Shown: piece by piece, positions 1-8,011 of the stretch
Layout of the letters: each line of letters opens with the position of its first letter
How positions within the stretch are numbered: position 1 is the first letter of the stretch
DNA from: CAZKXX01 sp964556705
Lineage (GTDB): Bacteria > Acidobacteriota > Terriglobia > UBA7540
Direction: 5' to 3'
DNA length: 26,471 bases
NCBI GenBank assembly: GCA_964556705.1
Contig: CAZKXX010000051.1
Coordinates: forward strand, 1 to 26,471
Position numbers and translations under genes: made by a program
Notes under the pieces: generated by a model
The model's input: only the letters and a program-made list of their open reading frames with translations
Databases searched by the model: none
Told to the model about the DNA's origin: nothing

Positions 1-1135
1 GATATTTCTTGTTCCACTCGGCGAAGTATTCGCTTCGCATCTTCGCCGGCCAGCCCCAGATGGAATACCCTTCCGGCTGTGGGCGCGTCTCCTGCGGGCG
101 GAACGTGAGCCGGTTGCCGCGGATCTCCAGCGTCCCTTCCTTGCCGTAGAACCCGAAGAACTCGCCCACATCGTCGTTGTTGTGATTGCAGCGCGTCACC
201 ACCTGGAAGTCCGGGTAGTCGTACATCGTCCAGAGCAGGTCCGGGAATTCCCGCCCGTCCCTGAAGTAATAAAGGCCGCCCGTCGAAAGGGCGCGCGAAG
301 GAATCGCGTTGACCCCCGTGACCCGCTGAATGCCCGAGAGGATGTGCACGAACAGGTCTCCGGCCAGCCCCGCGCCGAAATCCTTGTAGCAGCGCCAGCG
401 GAAGAACAGAACGGGGTCAAATGCGCGTTTCGGCTTGCTGCCGAGAAACGCGGTCCAGTCAATGGTCTTCTCGCTCGCGTCGGGCGGGATGGGATAAACC
501 CATGCGCCAGAATCGCCGTTGCGGTCCCAGGCACCCAGGATGGTCGAGACGGTCCCGAGTTTGCCCGACTTGTAGATTTCCGCCGCCTTGGCGTAGAGGA
601 CGGAACTGACGCGCTGGCTGCCCACGGTCACCATGCGCTTGTGCTTCTGAGCGGCTGCGACCATCGCAAAACCATCCTCGACCGAATGCGACAGCGGCTT
701 CTCGCAATAAACATCTTTTCCCGCCGCCGCGGCGTCCTCGACAAGCTTGCGGTGCCAGTGGTCGGTGGCAGCGATGATGACCGCGTCCACGTCTTTGCGG
801 TCGAAGACCTGGCGATAGTCGCGTGTGGTGAGAATGTCTTTGCCGCCCAGGGCCTCGCGCGCCACGATGTGCCGGCTGTCATAGAGGTCGGCCGCTGCGA
901 CGCACTCGACGCCGGCGATGCGGCGGGTGGCCTGGAGCAGCTCGGCGCCGCGCACGCCGGTGCCGACAATGGCAAACCGAATGGTGTCCGATGGCGGCAC
1001 CGGGCGGGCCGATGCCCAAAGCGCGGCCGGCTCGAGCACCGTAACCTTCGCGGCCGCGCCCAGCGCGGCGGCGCCGGCGCCCAGCTTCATGAAATCGCGC
1101 CGGCTGAGGGATGAATTCTTCGAGTTCTTACCCAT
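1..1135 (-). CDS. Gfo/Idh/MocA family oxidoreductase, Tat-secreted (3' end beyond window)
   Basis: NAD(P)-dependent sugar or inositol-type dehydrogenase of the Gfo/Idh/MocA family, probably exported folded through the Tat system. Reading the minus strand from the ATG at 1135 gives an open frame of 378 codons to the window edge. A Tat signal is seen (SRRDFMKLG at residues 11-19, followed by an Ala-rich hydrophobic stretch). A Rossmann glycine motif GTGVRG follows at 58-63, and the family EKP motif at 145-147, whose Lys is the usual catalytic/cofactor-contacting residue. A good Shine-Dalgarno (AAGGAGGT) lies 9 nt upstream. The C-terminal end of the substrate domain is cut off (family members usually run about 400-450 residues). 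It is separated from truB by 185 bp and is probably its own unit. Exact substrate cannot be told from sequence; secreted members in this phylum are often linked to glycan or sugar-acid breakdown. Confidence 0.93.
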   Translation of the reverse strand, partial: MGKNSKNSSLSRRDFMKLGAGAAALGAAAKVTVLEPAALWASARPVPPSDTIRFAIVGTGVRGAELLQATRRIAGVECVAAADLYDSRHIVAREALGGKDILTTRDYRQVFDRKDVDAVIIAATDHWHRKLVEDAAAAGKDVYCEKPLSHSVEDGFAMVAAAQKHKRMVTVGSQRVSSVLYAKAAEIYKSGKLGTVSTILGAWDRNGDSGAWVYPIPPDASEKTIDWTAFLGSKPKRAFDPVLFFRWRCYKDFGAGLAGDLFVHILSGIQRVTGVNAIPSRALSTGGLYYFRDGREFPDLLWTMYDYPDFQVVTRCNHNNDDVGEFFGFYGKEGTLEIRGNRLTFRPQETRPQPEGYSIWGWPAKMRSEYFAEWNKKY

Positions 1136-1174
1136 GGAGATTAGACCTCCTTCGCTTCAACTGGCATGAGGGTC

Positions 1175-1201
1175 TTCTGGCAAGCGCACAGTCTGCCAGA
1201 A
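1175..1201. repeat. 8-bp inverted repeat between truB and the oxidoreductase
   Basis: TTCTGGCA at 1175-1182 is exactly complementary to TGCCAGAA at 1194-1201, with an 11-nt spacer. It lies 40-66 nt upstream of the oxidoreductase start and downstream of truB. There is no T-tract on the minus strand, so an operator for the oxidoreductase is as likely as a terminator of the rimP-truB operon. Function is inferred only from position. Confidence 0.45.
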
Positions 1202-1320
1202 ATAGGATGCAAGTTAAAGGGCTTTGTATTCCTTCCGGGAGGGGAGAACGACGTCAAGTCCGCGCTCGAAATCGGGCATCGCGTCCGCCGAGGCGATGGC
1301 CCGTAAGTCCGCCCGAAGCC

Positions 1321-2241
1321 TCAAGCGAGCACGAGGTGGGGATGGTACACGGCGCCGGCAACGTGCCGGGCGACGGCGATGAGCCGCCGGTCGGCGTTCA
1401 GGATTTTGAGCAGCGGAAGAGCGGGCGCCCCGCCCGGCAGGCCACGGCCGGGCCGCATCGCCTGCGCGAGTTCGAACGTATGGCCGTGCCGCACACTTTT
1501 CTCCTCGCGCCCGCGGACCACCAGCGAGGGGCACTCGGGCAGCAGCGCCTCGAGGGGGACCAGATGTTCGGCCACAGTATTCTCCCGAACGGCGCGTTCG
1601 AGCGCATCCAGCGTGACGGCGCGCTTCTGTGTGAATTCGGCCACGCCCGTGCGGCGGAGTTCCGCCAGGTGCGCGCCGCAGCCGAGCTGGCGGCCGATAT
1701 CGTGAGCGAGCGAACGGACGTAAGTCCCGCCCGAACACTCCACGGCAAAACGCGCGCGGTCGCCCTCAAGGCCCAGCAGTTCCAGCGCGTAGATTTCGAC
1801 TTCGACCGGCTTCAGCTCGAACAGCTGTTTCTGCCGGGCAAGCTCGTAAGCGCGTTTGCCGGCGACGCGTTTGGCCGAAAAGGGCGGAGGAGTCTGCATC
1901 ACGCGTCCCGTGTATTCGCCGAACGCCAGTTCCAAGGCTTTCGCGTCCAGTTCGACCGAGACGGGTTCGGAATTCGGCTGTCCGGTGGCGTCGTAAGTGT
2001 CGGTCGAAAACCCGAAGCGGATCGTGCCCTCGTAAGCCTTGCGCGATTTGAGATAGAACTGCGCGAAACGCGTGGCCTTGCCGATGGAAAGCGGCAGGAC
2101 TCCGGTCGCAAAGGGGTCGAGAGTGCCGAAATGGCCGATCTGCCGCTGACCGAGCAGCCGGCGGGCCACGGCCACGACGTCGTGGGACGTCATGCCTCGC
2201 GGCTTGTCCGCAATCAGGACTCCTGAAATTTCTTCCGGCAC
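1321..2241 (-). CDS. truB: tRNA pseudouridine(55) synthase TruB
   Basis: Converts U55 to pseudouridine in the T-loop of tRNAs. The N-terminal segment has the family lysine-proline element (ADKPRGMTSHDVV) and the catalytic motif GHFGTLDPFATGVLPL, in which the Asp of TLDP is the nucleophile. KAYEGTIRFG and SGGTYVRSLAHD, which are also typical TruB blocks, follow. The C-terminal region (about residues 230-306) fits the PUA-like RNA-binding end. I place the start at the GTG at 2241, because a GGGAG lies 6 nt upstream; an in-frame TTG at 2247 abuts that Shine-Dalgarno and would be too close. It is the last gene of the rimP operon, 48 bp after rbfA. The phenylalanine in GHFGTLD replaces the more usual Thr, a minor variation. 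Confidence 0.97.
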   Translation of the reverse strand: MPEEISGVLIADKPRGMTSHDVVAVARRLLGQRQIGHFGTLDPFATGVLPLSIGKATRFAQFYLKSRKAYEGTIRFGFSTDTYDATGQPNSEPVSVELDAKALELAFGEYTGRVMQTPPPFSAKRVAGKRAYELARQKQLFELKPVEVEIYALELLGLEGDRARFAVECSGGTYVRSLAHDIGRQLGCGAHLAELRRTGVAEFTQKRAVTLDALERAVRENTVAEHLVPLEALLPECPSLVVRGREEKSVRHGHTFELAQAMRPGRGLPGGAPALPLLKILNADRRLIAVARHVAGAVYHPHLVLA

Positions 2242-2289
2242 TTTCAACTCCCGGGGCGAAAGCAGCGCGGGTTGGATTCTGCGGAAGGC

Positions 2290-2643
2290 TCACTCGCCGG
2301 ACTTCAACCGGTCGAGAAGCGATTCAGCCTTGACGCTTTCTTCCGCGTCGCGGTCGCGAAAGAAAAGGACCTCGGGCGAGCGTTTCAGCCGCAATCGCCG
2401 CCCCACTTCGCGGCCCACGAAGCGCGCCGCGGAGGCCAGCCCTTCGAGCGTCTGTTCGCGCTCTTCGTCTCCGCCCGAAACCAGCACGCGGACGCGAGCG
2501 TGGCGGTAATCGGGGCTCAGGTCCACGCGTGTCACCGTGGCAAGTCCGATGCGCGGGTCCGCCAGTTCACCCGCGATCATCTCTTCAATCTCCTCGCGGA
2601 TCCGGTCCGCGAGCCGTTCCAGCCTGTGTCCCTGAGCGAACAT
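2290..2643 (-). CDS. rbfA: 30S ribosome-binding factor RbfA
   Basis: Late-stage 30S maturation factor that binds near the 5' end of 16S rRNA. The 117-residue product has the usual RbfA size and pattern. It starts with an amphipathic helix (HRLERLADRIREEIEEMIAGEL), then has DPRIG and the strand LATVTRVDLSPDYRHARVRV, and ends with a KH-fold-like second half with RSPEVLFFRD near the C-terminus. ATG start at 2643. It sits between the DUF503 gene (28 bp spacing) and truB, the common gene order of nusA operons, which makes the assignment secure. Confidence 0.96.
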   Translation of the reverse strand: MFAQGHRLERLADRIREEIEEMIAGELADPRIGLATVTRVDLSPDYRHARVRVLVSGGDEEREQTLEGLASAARFVGREVGRRLRLKRSPEVLFFRDRDAEESVKAESLLDRLKSGE

Positions 2644-2671
2644 CCCCGCGACGGCCGGGCCTTCGGCTCGG

Positions 2672-2950
2672 TTAGAAGAATTCGATGTTGTATTGCACGT
2701 CCTGCCCGAGAATGTGCTCCGATTCCTCCAGCACCTGCCGGAGGACGGACTCGAGGAGCTGGTGGCTGCTGGAAAGCGAAACCACGCCGAGCGTGGCGTG
2801 CTGCCAGGCGTCCTGGTGGTCGAGTTCGGCGATGGCCACGTTGAACCGCGCGCGCAGCCGGTCCCGGACCTTCTGAATCGTCGCCCGCTTTTCCTTCAGG
2901 GAGTGCGCGTAGGGGAGCTCGATCTCGATCGTCAGGACACCCACCGGCAT
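2672..2950 (-). CDS. ylxP: DUF503 / YlxP-like protein
   Basis: Small (92 residues) DUF503 protein of the type found inside nusA-infB operons in many phyla; B. subtilis calls it YlxP. The family hallmark near the N-terminus is visible: a first strand VGVLTIEIELP followed by the positively charged SLKEKRATIQKVRDRLRARFNVAIAEL segment. The molecular role is not settled, although an involvement in 30S maturation or RNA binding is generally assumed from context. The ATG at 2950 follows the infB stop by 22 bp, so it is co-transcribed and likely co-regulated with the translation factors. Confidence 0.93.
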   Translation of the reverse strand: MPVGVLTIEIELPYAHSLKEKRATIQKVRDRLRARFNVAIAELDHQDAWQHATLGVVSLSSSHQLLESVLRQVLEESEHILGQDVQYNIEFF

Positions 2951-2972
2951 GGCCCCGTCCTCCGGCCGCCCC

Positions 2973-5558
2973 TCAGGCCGTGACGGCCTCGACCACCTTC
3001 TCGGTGACGAAGGCTTCGATCTGGTCGCCCAGCTTGATGTCGTTGAAATTTTCGAGCGCCACTCCGCACTCGTAACCCGACTTCACTTCCGGCACGTCTT
3101 CCTTGAACCGCCGCAGGGAGCGCGGGCGGCCCTCATAGATTACTACGCCGTCGCGCACCAGCCGGACCTTCGCCTCGCGCGTCAGTCTTCCGTCCTGCAC
3201 GTAGCAGCCGGCCACCGTGCCCACCTTCGGGATGCGGAACGTGTTGCGCACTTCGGCGTGACCGAGCGTGGTCTCCTTGATCGTGGGAGCCAGCAGTCCC
3301 GTCATCGCTTTCTTGATCTCGTCGGTGATGTTGTAAATGATCGTGTGCAGGCGGATGTCCACTTTTTCGAGCTGCGCCAGCTCGGACGCCTTGCGCTCCG
3401 GCCGCACGTTGAAGCCGATGATGACGGCGTTCGAGGCCAGAGCGAGCAGGACGTCCCATTGCGTAATCGCGCCCACGCCCGCGTGGATGACGCGCACCGT
3501 GACCTTCTCGTTGCTCAGCTTGGCCAGCGTGTCGGCCAGCACCTCCACGGAGCCCTGCACGTCGGCCTTGATGATGAGCGGCAGTTCCTTCACATCTCCG
3601 GCCGCCAGTTGCTCATGGAGCTGGTCGAGTGTGAGCCGCGCGCTCTTGGCGAGCGCCGCCTCCCGCATCTTCGCCTGCCGGTGCAGGGCGATCTGCTTTG
3701 CCTTCGCCGTGTCTTCGATCACCTGGAAGCGGTCGCCCGCCTGCGGAACGTCCTCGAGACCGAGGACTTCGACCGGCGTGGCCGGCGGCGCTTCCCTGAT
3801 CATCTCTCCGCGGTCGTCCAGCATGGCGCGGACGCGCCCGTAAATCGAGCCGACGATAAACGCGTCGCCGGCGTGCAGCGTGCCGTTTTCCACCAGCACG
3901 GTGGCCACCGGCCCGCGCCCGCGATCGAGTTTGGCTTCGAGCACCGTGCCCATCGCCGGCCGTTTCGGGTTGGCCTTGAAGCCCTGCAAGTCGGCGACCA
4001 GCAGAATCATCTCGAGCAGCGTGTCGAGATTCTTCTTCTGCTTGGCCGAAACGTCCACGACCACCGTGTCTCCACCCCAGGCTTCCGGGACCAGGTTGTG
4101 GTCGGCGAGCTGGCGCTTCACGCGGTCGGGCTGCGCGTCCGGTTTGTCAATCTTGTTGACCGCGACGACGATGGGAACCTTCGCGGCGCGCGCGTGGTTG
4201 ATGGCCTCCAGGGTCTGCGGCATCACGCCGTCGTCGGCGGCGACGACGAGCACCACGATATCCGTCACCTTGGCGCCGCGGGCGCGCATCATCGTGAACG
4301 CTTCGTGGCCGGGCGTGTCGAGGAAGACGACCGGGCGCCCGTTCGCCTCGACGCGGTATGCTCCGATGTGCTGGGTAATTCCGCCCGCTTCGCGCGCCGC
4401 CACCGTCGTCTCGCGAATCGCGTCGAGCAGCGAAGTCTTTCCGTGGTCCACGTGACCCATCACGGTCACGACGGGCGCGCGCGGCACCAGGTCTTCCGGC
4501 CGGTCCGCCTCCTGGACCTCGATCATCACTTCTTCTTCGAAGCTGACCACTTCGGTCTCGGCGCCGAAGTCGCGCGCCAGATCGGTGGCCGTTTGCGCGT
4601 CGAGCGTCTGGTTGATGGTGGCGAAGATGCCCTTGTCGAGAAGCCGCTTGATGACGTCCCGAACGCGCACTTCAAGCCTCTCGGAAAGGTCCTTGATCGA
4701 GATGCCTTCACTGATCGTGATCTTGCGCGAGATCGGCGGCGGCTCGAAGACCGCGGGTCTGGGCGGGGGCGGCGCGGGCATGCGCGCCGGCATCCGCTGG
4801 GCGCGCTGGGCGGGCGCCGTCGCGGCGCCTCCGGCCGCGCGCGGCGACGGCCGCGTGGAAGTGGGATGCATCGGCCGGGGCTCGCCCGGACGGCGCGCCG
4901 CCGGCGGGCGGACGGGAACACCTTTGGGAGAAACTGCGGGCGGGTAAATGGGTTGGTTTGACGCCGGAGCCGCGCGACGTGCGCCTCGACCGCGCGCGGG
5001 TTTCGCCGGAGGCGCTTCCGGGGCTTTGGCGGGAGCTTCCGCGGCAGCTCCGGCCCGCGCCGCAGGCGCCTCGGCAGTCCTGGCTGGGGCGGCGCGCCGC
5101 GCCGCGGGAGAAACCGGCGGCGCTGCGGGTCCCGCAGCCGCGGGCTCGGCAGCCAGTCTTACCGCCGCGGGCCGCTCCGCGGGGGGCGCGGGTCGCGCCG
5201 GCTCAACAGCCCGGCGTGCGTCCGCCTTGATCTGGGCGAGCGAGCGCGTCAACGGACGCTGCTCTTCTCCCCCGGCATCCTCGGCCTTCGCCGGCGCGGG
5301 CGGACGGGCCGCCGGAGCCGGCGCGGGTTCAGCCTCCACCTTCGCTTCCTCCGCTTCCTTCGCTTCCTCCGCCTTCGCAGCCTCCGGTTCCGAAGCTTGG
5401 GCGCGGAAGTGCGCGCGCACCTTGTCCGCCACATCGTCTTCGAGGGCGCTCGAGTGCGATTTGTTACCCGTGATTCCCAACTCCGGCAAGTAATCCAGGA
5501 TGAGCCGGCTCTTGACTTCCAGCTCGCGCGCCAGATCGTTGATGCGAATCTTCCCCAT
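2973..5558 (-). CDS. infB: Translation initiation factor IF-2
   Basis: GTPase that delivers initiator fMet-tRNA to the 30S subunit and promotes subunit joining. The 861-residue product has an N-terminal IF2_N helical module (about 1-52). A long low-complexity Ala/Pro/Glu/Arg linker follows (about 53-275), then a second IF2_N module (about 279-340), then the G domain. G1 is GHVDHGKT at 368-375, the G2 threonine lies in GGIT at about 395, G3 is DTPGH at 414-418 and G4 is NKID at 468-471. The C-terminal half carries the beta-barrel domains and the fMet-tRNA-binding domain, ending in EAFVTEKVVEAVTA. ATG start at 5558, with a purine-rich GGGGGA just upstream. The genes for YlxR and a ribosomal L7Ae-like protein, found between nusA and infB in Bacillus, are absent here; the spacer is only 76 bp. 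Confidence 0.98.
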   Translation of the reverse strand: MGKIRINDLARELEVKSRLILDYLPELGITGNKSHSSALEDDVADKVRAHFRAQASEPEAAKAEEAKEAEEAKVEAEPAPAPAARPPAPAKAEDAGGEEQRPLTRSLAQIKADARRAVEPARPAPPAERPAAVRLAAEPAAAGPAAPPVSPAARRAAPARTAEAPAARAGAAAEAPAKAPEAPPAKPARGRGARRAAPASNQPIYPPAVSPKGVPVRPPAARRPGEPRPMHPTSTRPSPRAAGGAATAPAQRAQRMPARMPAPPPPRPAVFEPPPISRKITISEGISIKDLSERLEVRVRDVIKRLLDKGIFATINQTLDAQTATDLARDFGAETEVVSFEEEVMIEVQEADRPEDLVPRAPVVTVMGHVDHGKTSLLDAIRETTVAAREAGGITQHIGAYRVEANGRPVVFLDTPGHEAFTMMRARGAKVTDIVVLVVAADDGVMPQTLEAINHARAAKVPIVVAVNKIDKPDAQPDRVKRQLADHNLVPEAWGGDTVVVDVSAKQKKNLDTLLEMILLVADLQGFKANPKRPAMGTVLEAKLDRGRGPVATVLVENGTLHAGDAFIVGSIYGRVRAMLDDRGEMIREAPPATPVEVLGLEDVPQAGDRFQVIEDTAKAKQIALHRQAKMREAALAKSARLTLDQLHEQLAAGDVKELPLIIKADVQGSVEVLADTLAKLSNEKVTVRVIHAGVGAITQWDVLLALASNAVIIGFNVRPERKASELAQLEKVDIRLHTIIYNITDEIKKAMTGLLAPTIKETTLGHAEVRNTFRIPKVGTVAGCYVQDGRLTREAKVRLVRDGVVIYEGRPRSLRRFKEDVPEVKSGYECGVALENFNDIKLGDQIEAFVTEKVVEAVTA

Positions 5559-5634
5559 TTTCCCCCTTCAGAATATCGCCTTTCCCGACGCTTCGTGGAA
5601 AGGCTCGGACGCCCGGGCGGACCGGAACGCCCGC

Positions 5635-7140
5635 TTACGCCTTCGGCTCGGATTCCTCCTCGGCCGCGGGTCCTTCTTCGGCTGGCTCTTCTGCGGTTTC
5701 CTCGACCGCAGGAGCCGCCGTCACTTCTTCCGCCGGTTCTTCTGCGAAAACTTCCTCCGCGGGCTCCGCAGCTTCTTCGGCCTCGGCGGTCTCGCCCTCC
5801 GCAGGTTGTGCGACCGTTGCCGCCTCAGCCTCGGCTGCCGGCTCGGCCGGGGGCGCTTCCTCGGCCGGCGTTTCCCGGTCGCGCTCGAAGTAGTCGGTCA
5901 CGACGCGCCGGATGCGTTCCACGGTCTTCTCGCCGATGCCCTGAATCTGCGTCAGTTCGTCGGGCGTCATCTGCGCGAGTTGTTCGACCGTCTCCACGCC
6001 GTGGTCGCGCAGCCGCTGCACGGTCTTGTCGCCCAGGCCTTCCAGGTCGGAAATGGGCGCGCCGCGCAGGGCCATCGCCGCCATCTGCGACTCGATCTCC
6101 TGCCGCTTCTCTTCCTCGCTCTTGATGTCGATTCGCCAGCCGAGCAGCTTCGCCGCCAGGCGCACGTTCTGCCCCTTCTTGCCGATGGCCAGCGAAAGCT
6201 GCGAGTCTTCCACGATGACTTCCAAGTGCCGCTGCTCGCTGTCCACGATCGAGACGTGATTGATTTTGGCGGGGCTCAGCGCGTTCGCGGCAAAGATGAT
6301 CGGGTCCTCGTTCCACTCGATGATGTCGATTTTTTCGCCGCGCAGTTCGCGGATGATGGACTGCACGCGCATGCCTTTCATACCCACGCAGGCCCCCACG
6401 CAATCCACGTCCGGGTCTTTCGAATAGACGGCCACTTTCGTCCGCTCGCCGGCTTCGCGCGCCATGGCGCGGATCACCACCGTGCCGTCGTAGATTTCCG
6501 GCACTTCCATCTCAAACAGCCTCTGGACGAGCGCGGGATCGGCGCGCGAGACGATCACCTGCGGGCCGCGCGCCTGCCGGTCCACCGCCGTGATGACGGC
6601 GCGCACCCGGTCGCCAATCTGGTAAAGCTCCAGGCGCGACTGCTCCTTGCGCGGCAGCCGCGCTTCCGTCCGCCCCACGTCCACGATGATGTCGGGGCCT
6701 TCGGTGCGCTTCACCGAGCAATTCACCAGCTCACCGATGCGCCCGCTGTATTCCGCGTACACCGTGTCGCGCTCGGCCTCGCGCACTTTCTGGAAAATCA
6801 CCTGCTTCGCCGTCTGCGCCGCGATGCGCCCCAGCACGTCGGTGGCTTTGGGGATTTTCACTTCGCCTTCGAGCGCGATCTCCGGATCGAACTTCCGCGC
6901 TTCCGCCAGGGAAATCTCGCGCACCGGGTCGGCGACTTCCTCCACCACCTTCTTCACCGCGTACACTTCCACGGCGCCCGTTTCCTTGTTGAAGTGCGAC
7001 TGGAGATCTTCCGTCGTCTTGTAGTATTTGCGCGTGGCGACGAGAATGGCGTCTTCCACCGCGGCGATAATCACCTGCGGGTCAATCCCCTTCTCGCGGC
7101 TCAACTGGTCAATCGTTTGATAAAGCAGACTCGATGACAC
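5635..7140 (-). CDS. nusA: Transcription termination/antitermination factor NusA
   Basis: RNA polymerase-associated elongation factor that modulates pausing, termination and antitermination. The 501-residue protein has the N-terminal RNAP-binding domain (IDQLSREKGIDPQVIIAAVEDAI), an S1 domain (around residues 130-200, VKRTEGPDIIVDVGRTEARLP) and two KH domains. These include VGACVGMKGMRVQSI and LAIGKKGQNVRLAAKL, with the GxxG loops intact. A helix-hairpin-helix pair follows (GLGDKTVQRL and GIGEKTVERI). The last ~80 residues are a very acidic Ala/Glu/Pro tail. The start is a GTG at 7140, with GAGGT 5 nt upstream. It is separated from rimP by a 96-bp spacer that is made almost entirely of 7-bp repeat words. 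Confidence 0.97.
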   Translation of the reverse strand: MSSSLLYQTIDQLSREKGIDPQVIIAAVEDAILVATRKYYKTTEDLQSHFNKETGAVEVYAVKKVVEEVADPVREISLAEARKFDPEIALEGEVKIPKATDVLGRIAAQTAKQVIFQKVREAERDTVYAEYSGRIGELVNCSVKRTEGPDIIVDVGRTEARLPRKEQSRLELYQIGDRVRAVITAVDRQARGPQVIVSRADPALVQRLFEMEVPEIYDGTVVIRAMAREAGERTKVAVYSKDPDVDCVGACVGMKGMRVQSIIRELRGEKIDIIEWNEDPIIFAANALSPAKINHVSIVDSEQRHLEVIVEDSQLSLAIGKKGQNVRLAAKLLGWRIDIKSEEEKRQEIESQMAAMALRGAPISDLEGLGDKTVQRLRDHGVETVEQLAQMTPDELTQIQGIGEKTVERIRRVVTDYFERDRETPAEEAPPAEPAAEAEAATVAQPAEGETAEAEEAAEPAEEVFAEEPAEEVTAAPAVEETAEEPAEEGPAAEEESEPKA

Positions 7141-7155
7141 TTCTTACCTCGCTTG

Positions 7156-7239
7156 CCAGGGGCTCGGGACCGGGTGTTGGAACCCGACCCCGCTTCGGAG
7201 GTCTCGCGCCGGCCCCCGGTCCCCAACCCCTAGCCTCTA
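7156..7239. repeat. Degenerate heptad array in the rimP-nusA spacer
   Basis: Twelve consecutive 7-bp words fit this interval in one register on the plus strand, for example CCAGGGG, CTCGGGA, CCGGGTG and, later, GCCCCCG, GTCCCCA, ACCCCTA. The second half is roughly the reverse complement of the first: GGGACCGGG at 7166-7174 is an exact inverted match of CCCGGTCCC at 7215-7223, so the RNA could fold back. The array ends exactly on the rimP stop codon and stops 15 bp short of the nusA start. It therefore lies inside the mRNA of the operon. Confidence 0.6.
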
Positions 7240-7692
7240 GAAATCCACCACTAACTTCGCCTTGGCAATATTCGCCAGATCGAGTTCCGTGACGCCGCGG
7301 CCTTCGAGCTCGAGGCGCACACGGCCGGCTTCGAAGCCCGCCAGCCGCCCCTCAACCACGTGCTGGCCGCCCAGCGGCTCGCGGAGCACCAGCCGCGCCC
7401 GGCGGCCGGCAAACAAAACATAATCACCCGGCTTCACCAGTTTCCGGTCCAGTCCCGGCGACGAAACTTCCAGAACGTACGAACCCGGGAACGGGTCCTC
7501 AACATCCAGCAGCGCGCTCAGCTGCTCGCTGACCAACTGACAATCGGCGTGCGATACTCCGCCCGGCTTGTCGATATAAACGCGCAGCAGCGGGTTCGAA
7601 CGCCCGCCCTTCAGTTCCACATCCACCAGCGCCAGGCCTTCGGAGGCGGTCACCCGCTCCGCCATGGCGCGAATTTGCTCCAGGTCAGCCAT
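7237..7692 (-). CDS. rimP: Ribosome maturation factor RimP
   Basis: Needed for 30S subunit maturation. The 151-residue protein shows the two-domain RimP pattern. The N-terminal alpha/beta domain contains ALVDVELKGG, LLRVYIDKPGGVSHADC and the family motif YVLEVSSPGLDRKL. The C-terminal SH3-like domain contains GRRARLVLREPLGG and a final strand ITELDLANIAKAKLV-type ending. ATG start at 7692. It is the first gene of the operon that also holds nusA, infB, ylxP, rbfA and truB, an arrangement conserved across bacteria. About 170 nt of leader separate it from the promoter at 7872-7900, and a terminator-like hairpin sits within that leader. Confidence 0.96.
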   Translation of the reverse strand: MADLEQIRAMAERVTASEGLALVDVELKGGRSNPLLRVYIDKPGGVSHADCQLVSEQLSALLDVEDPFPGSYVLEVSSPGLDRKLVKPGDYVLFAGRRARLVLREPLGGQHVVEGRLAGFEAGRVRLELEGRGVTELDLANIAKAKLVVDF

Positions 7693-7826
7693 CAGCTTCG
7701 CGCGTCCAAGGGCGCGGCCTCAAACTCCGAACACGATGCCTCTCGGCTCCCGCCGGAACCTGTTTTCGACCTTATCAACTTTCGACTCGTGCTCCGGGTT
7801 CGGCGTCCGCGCGGCGTATCCACCCC

Positions 7827-7852
7827 AACAAAAAAGTGGGCTTTCGCCCACT
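7827..7852 (-). terminator. Leader terminator/attenuator upstream of rimP
   Basis: On the minus strand the sequence forms a perfect stem AGTGGGC/GCCCACT closed by a GAAA tetraloop (7835-7852), followed directly by six T residues. This is a textbook Rho-independent terminator. It lies only ~13 nt downstream of the predicted transcription start and 135 nt upstream of rimP, with no gene before it, so it is best read as an attenuator of the rimP-nusA operon. Leader terminators before rimP are known in proteobacteria (there is an Rfam rimP-leader family, as I recall). Feedback by NusA on its own operon is an attractive but unproven reason. Confidence 0.7.
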
Positions 7853-7871
7853 AGGTGTACTCGCCATTTGA

Positions 7872-7900
7872 AGTATAGCCCCCCGCGCGCGCAAAAGCAA
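7872..7900 (-). promoter_or_regulatory. Sigma70-type promoter of the rimP-nusA-infB operon
   Basis: Minus strand -35 TTGCTT (7895-7900), a 17-bp spacer and -10 TATACT (7872-7877), four and five matches respectively to the consensus hexamers. The start point would fall near 7865, just before the leader hairpin. No other good promoter was seen within the operon. Confidence 0.7.
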
Positions 7901-8011
7901 GGCCAACCTCGACTTCCAACCGCCTCTCGACCGTGCGTGAAGTGCGGTATCATGCGCTCCCGGGGCGGCGCAAAACTGTCGCTCGCCCCCTGCCACAGGA
8001 GGCCCGGCCCG

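Noticed and set aside
2949..4961. 670-residue open frame on the plus strand across infB
   Set aside because: It is the complement of a clear infB gene; its His/Arg/Asp-rich composition is that of a high-GC antisense shadow, and no family motif is present.
5500..7137. 545-residue plus-strand open frame across nusA
   Set aside because: It mirrors the nusA reading frame codon for codon and has no plausible domain or ribosome binding site.
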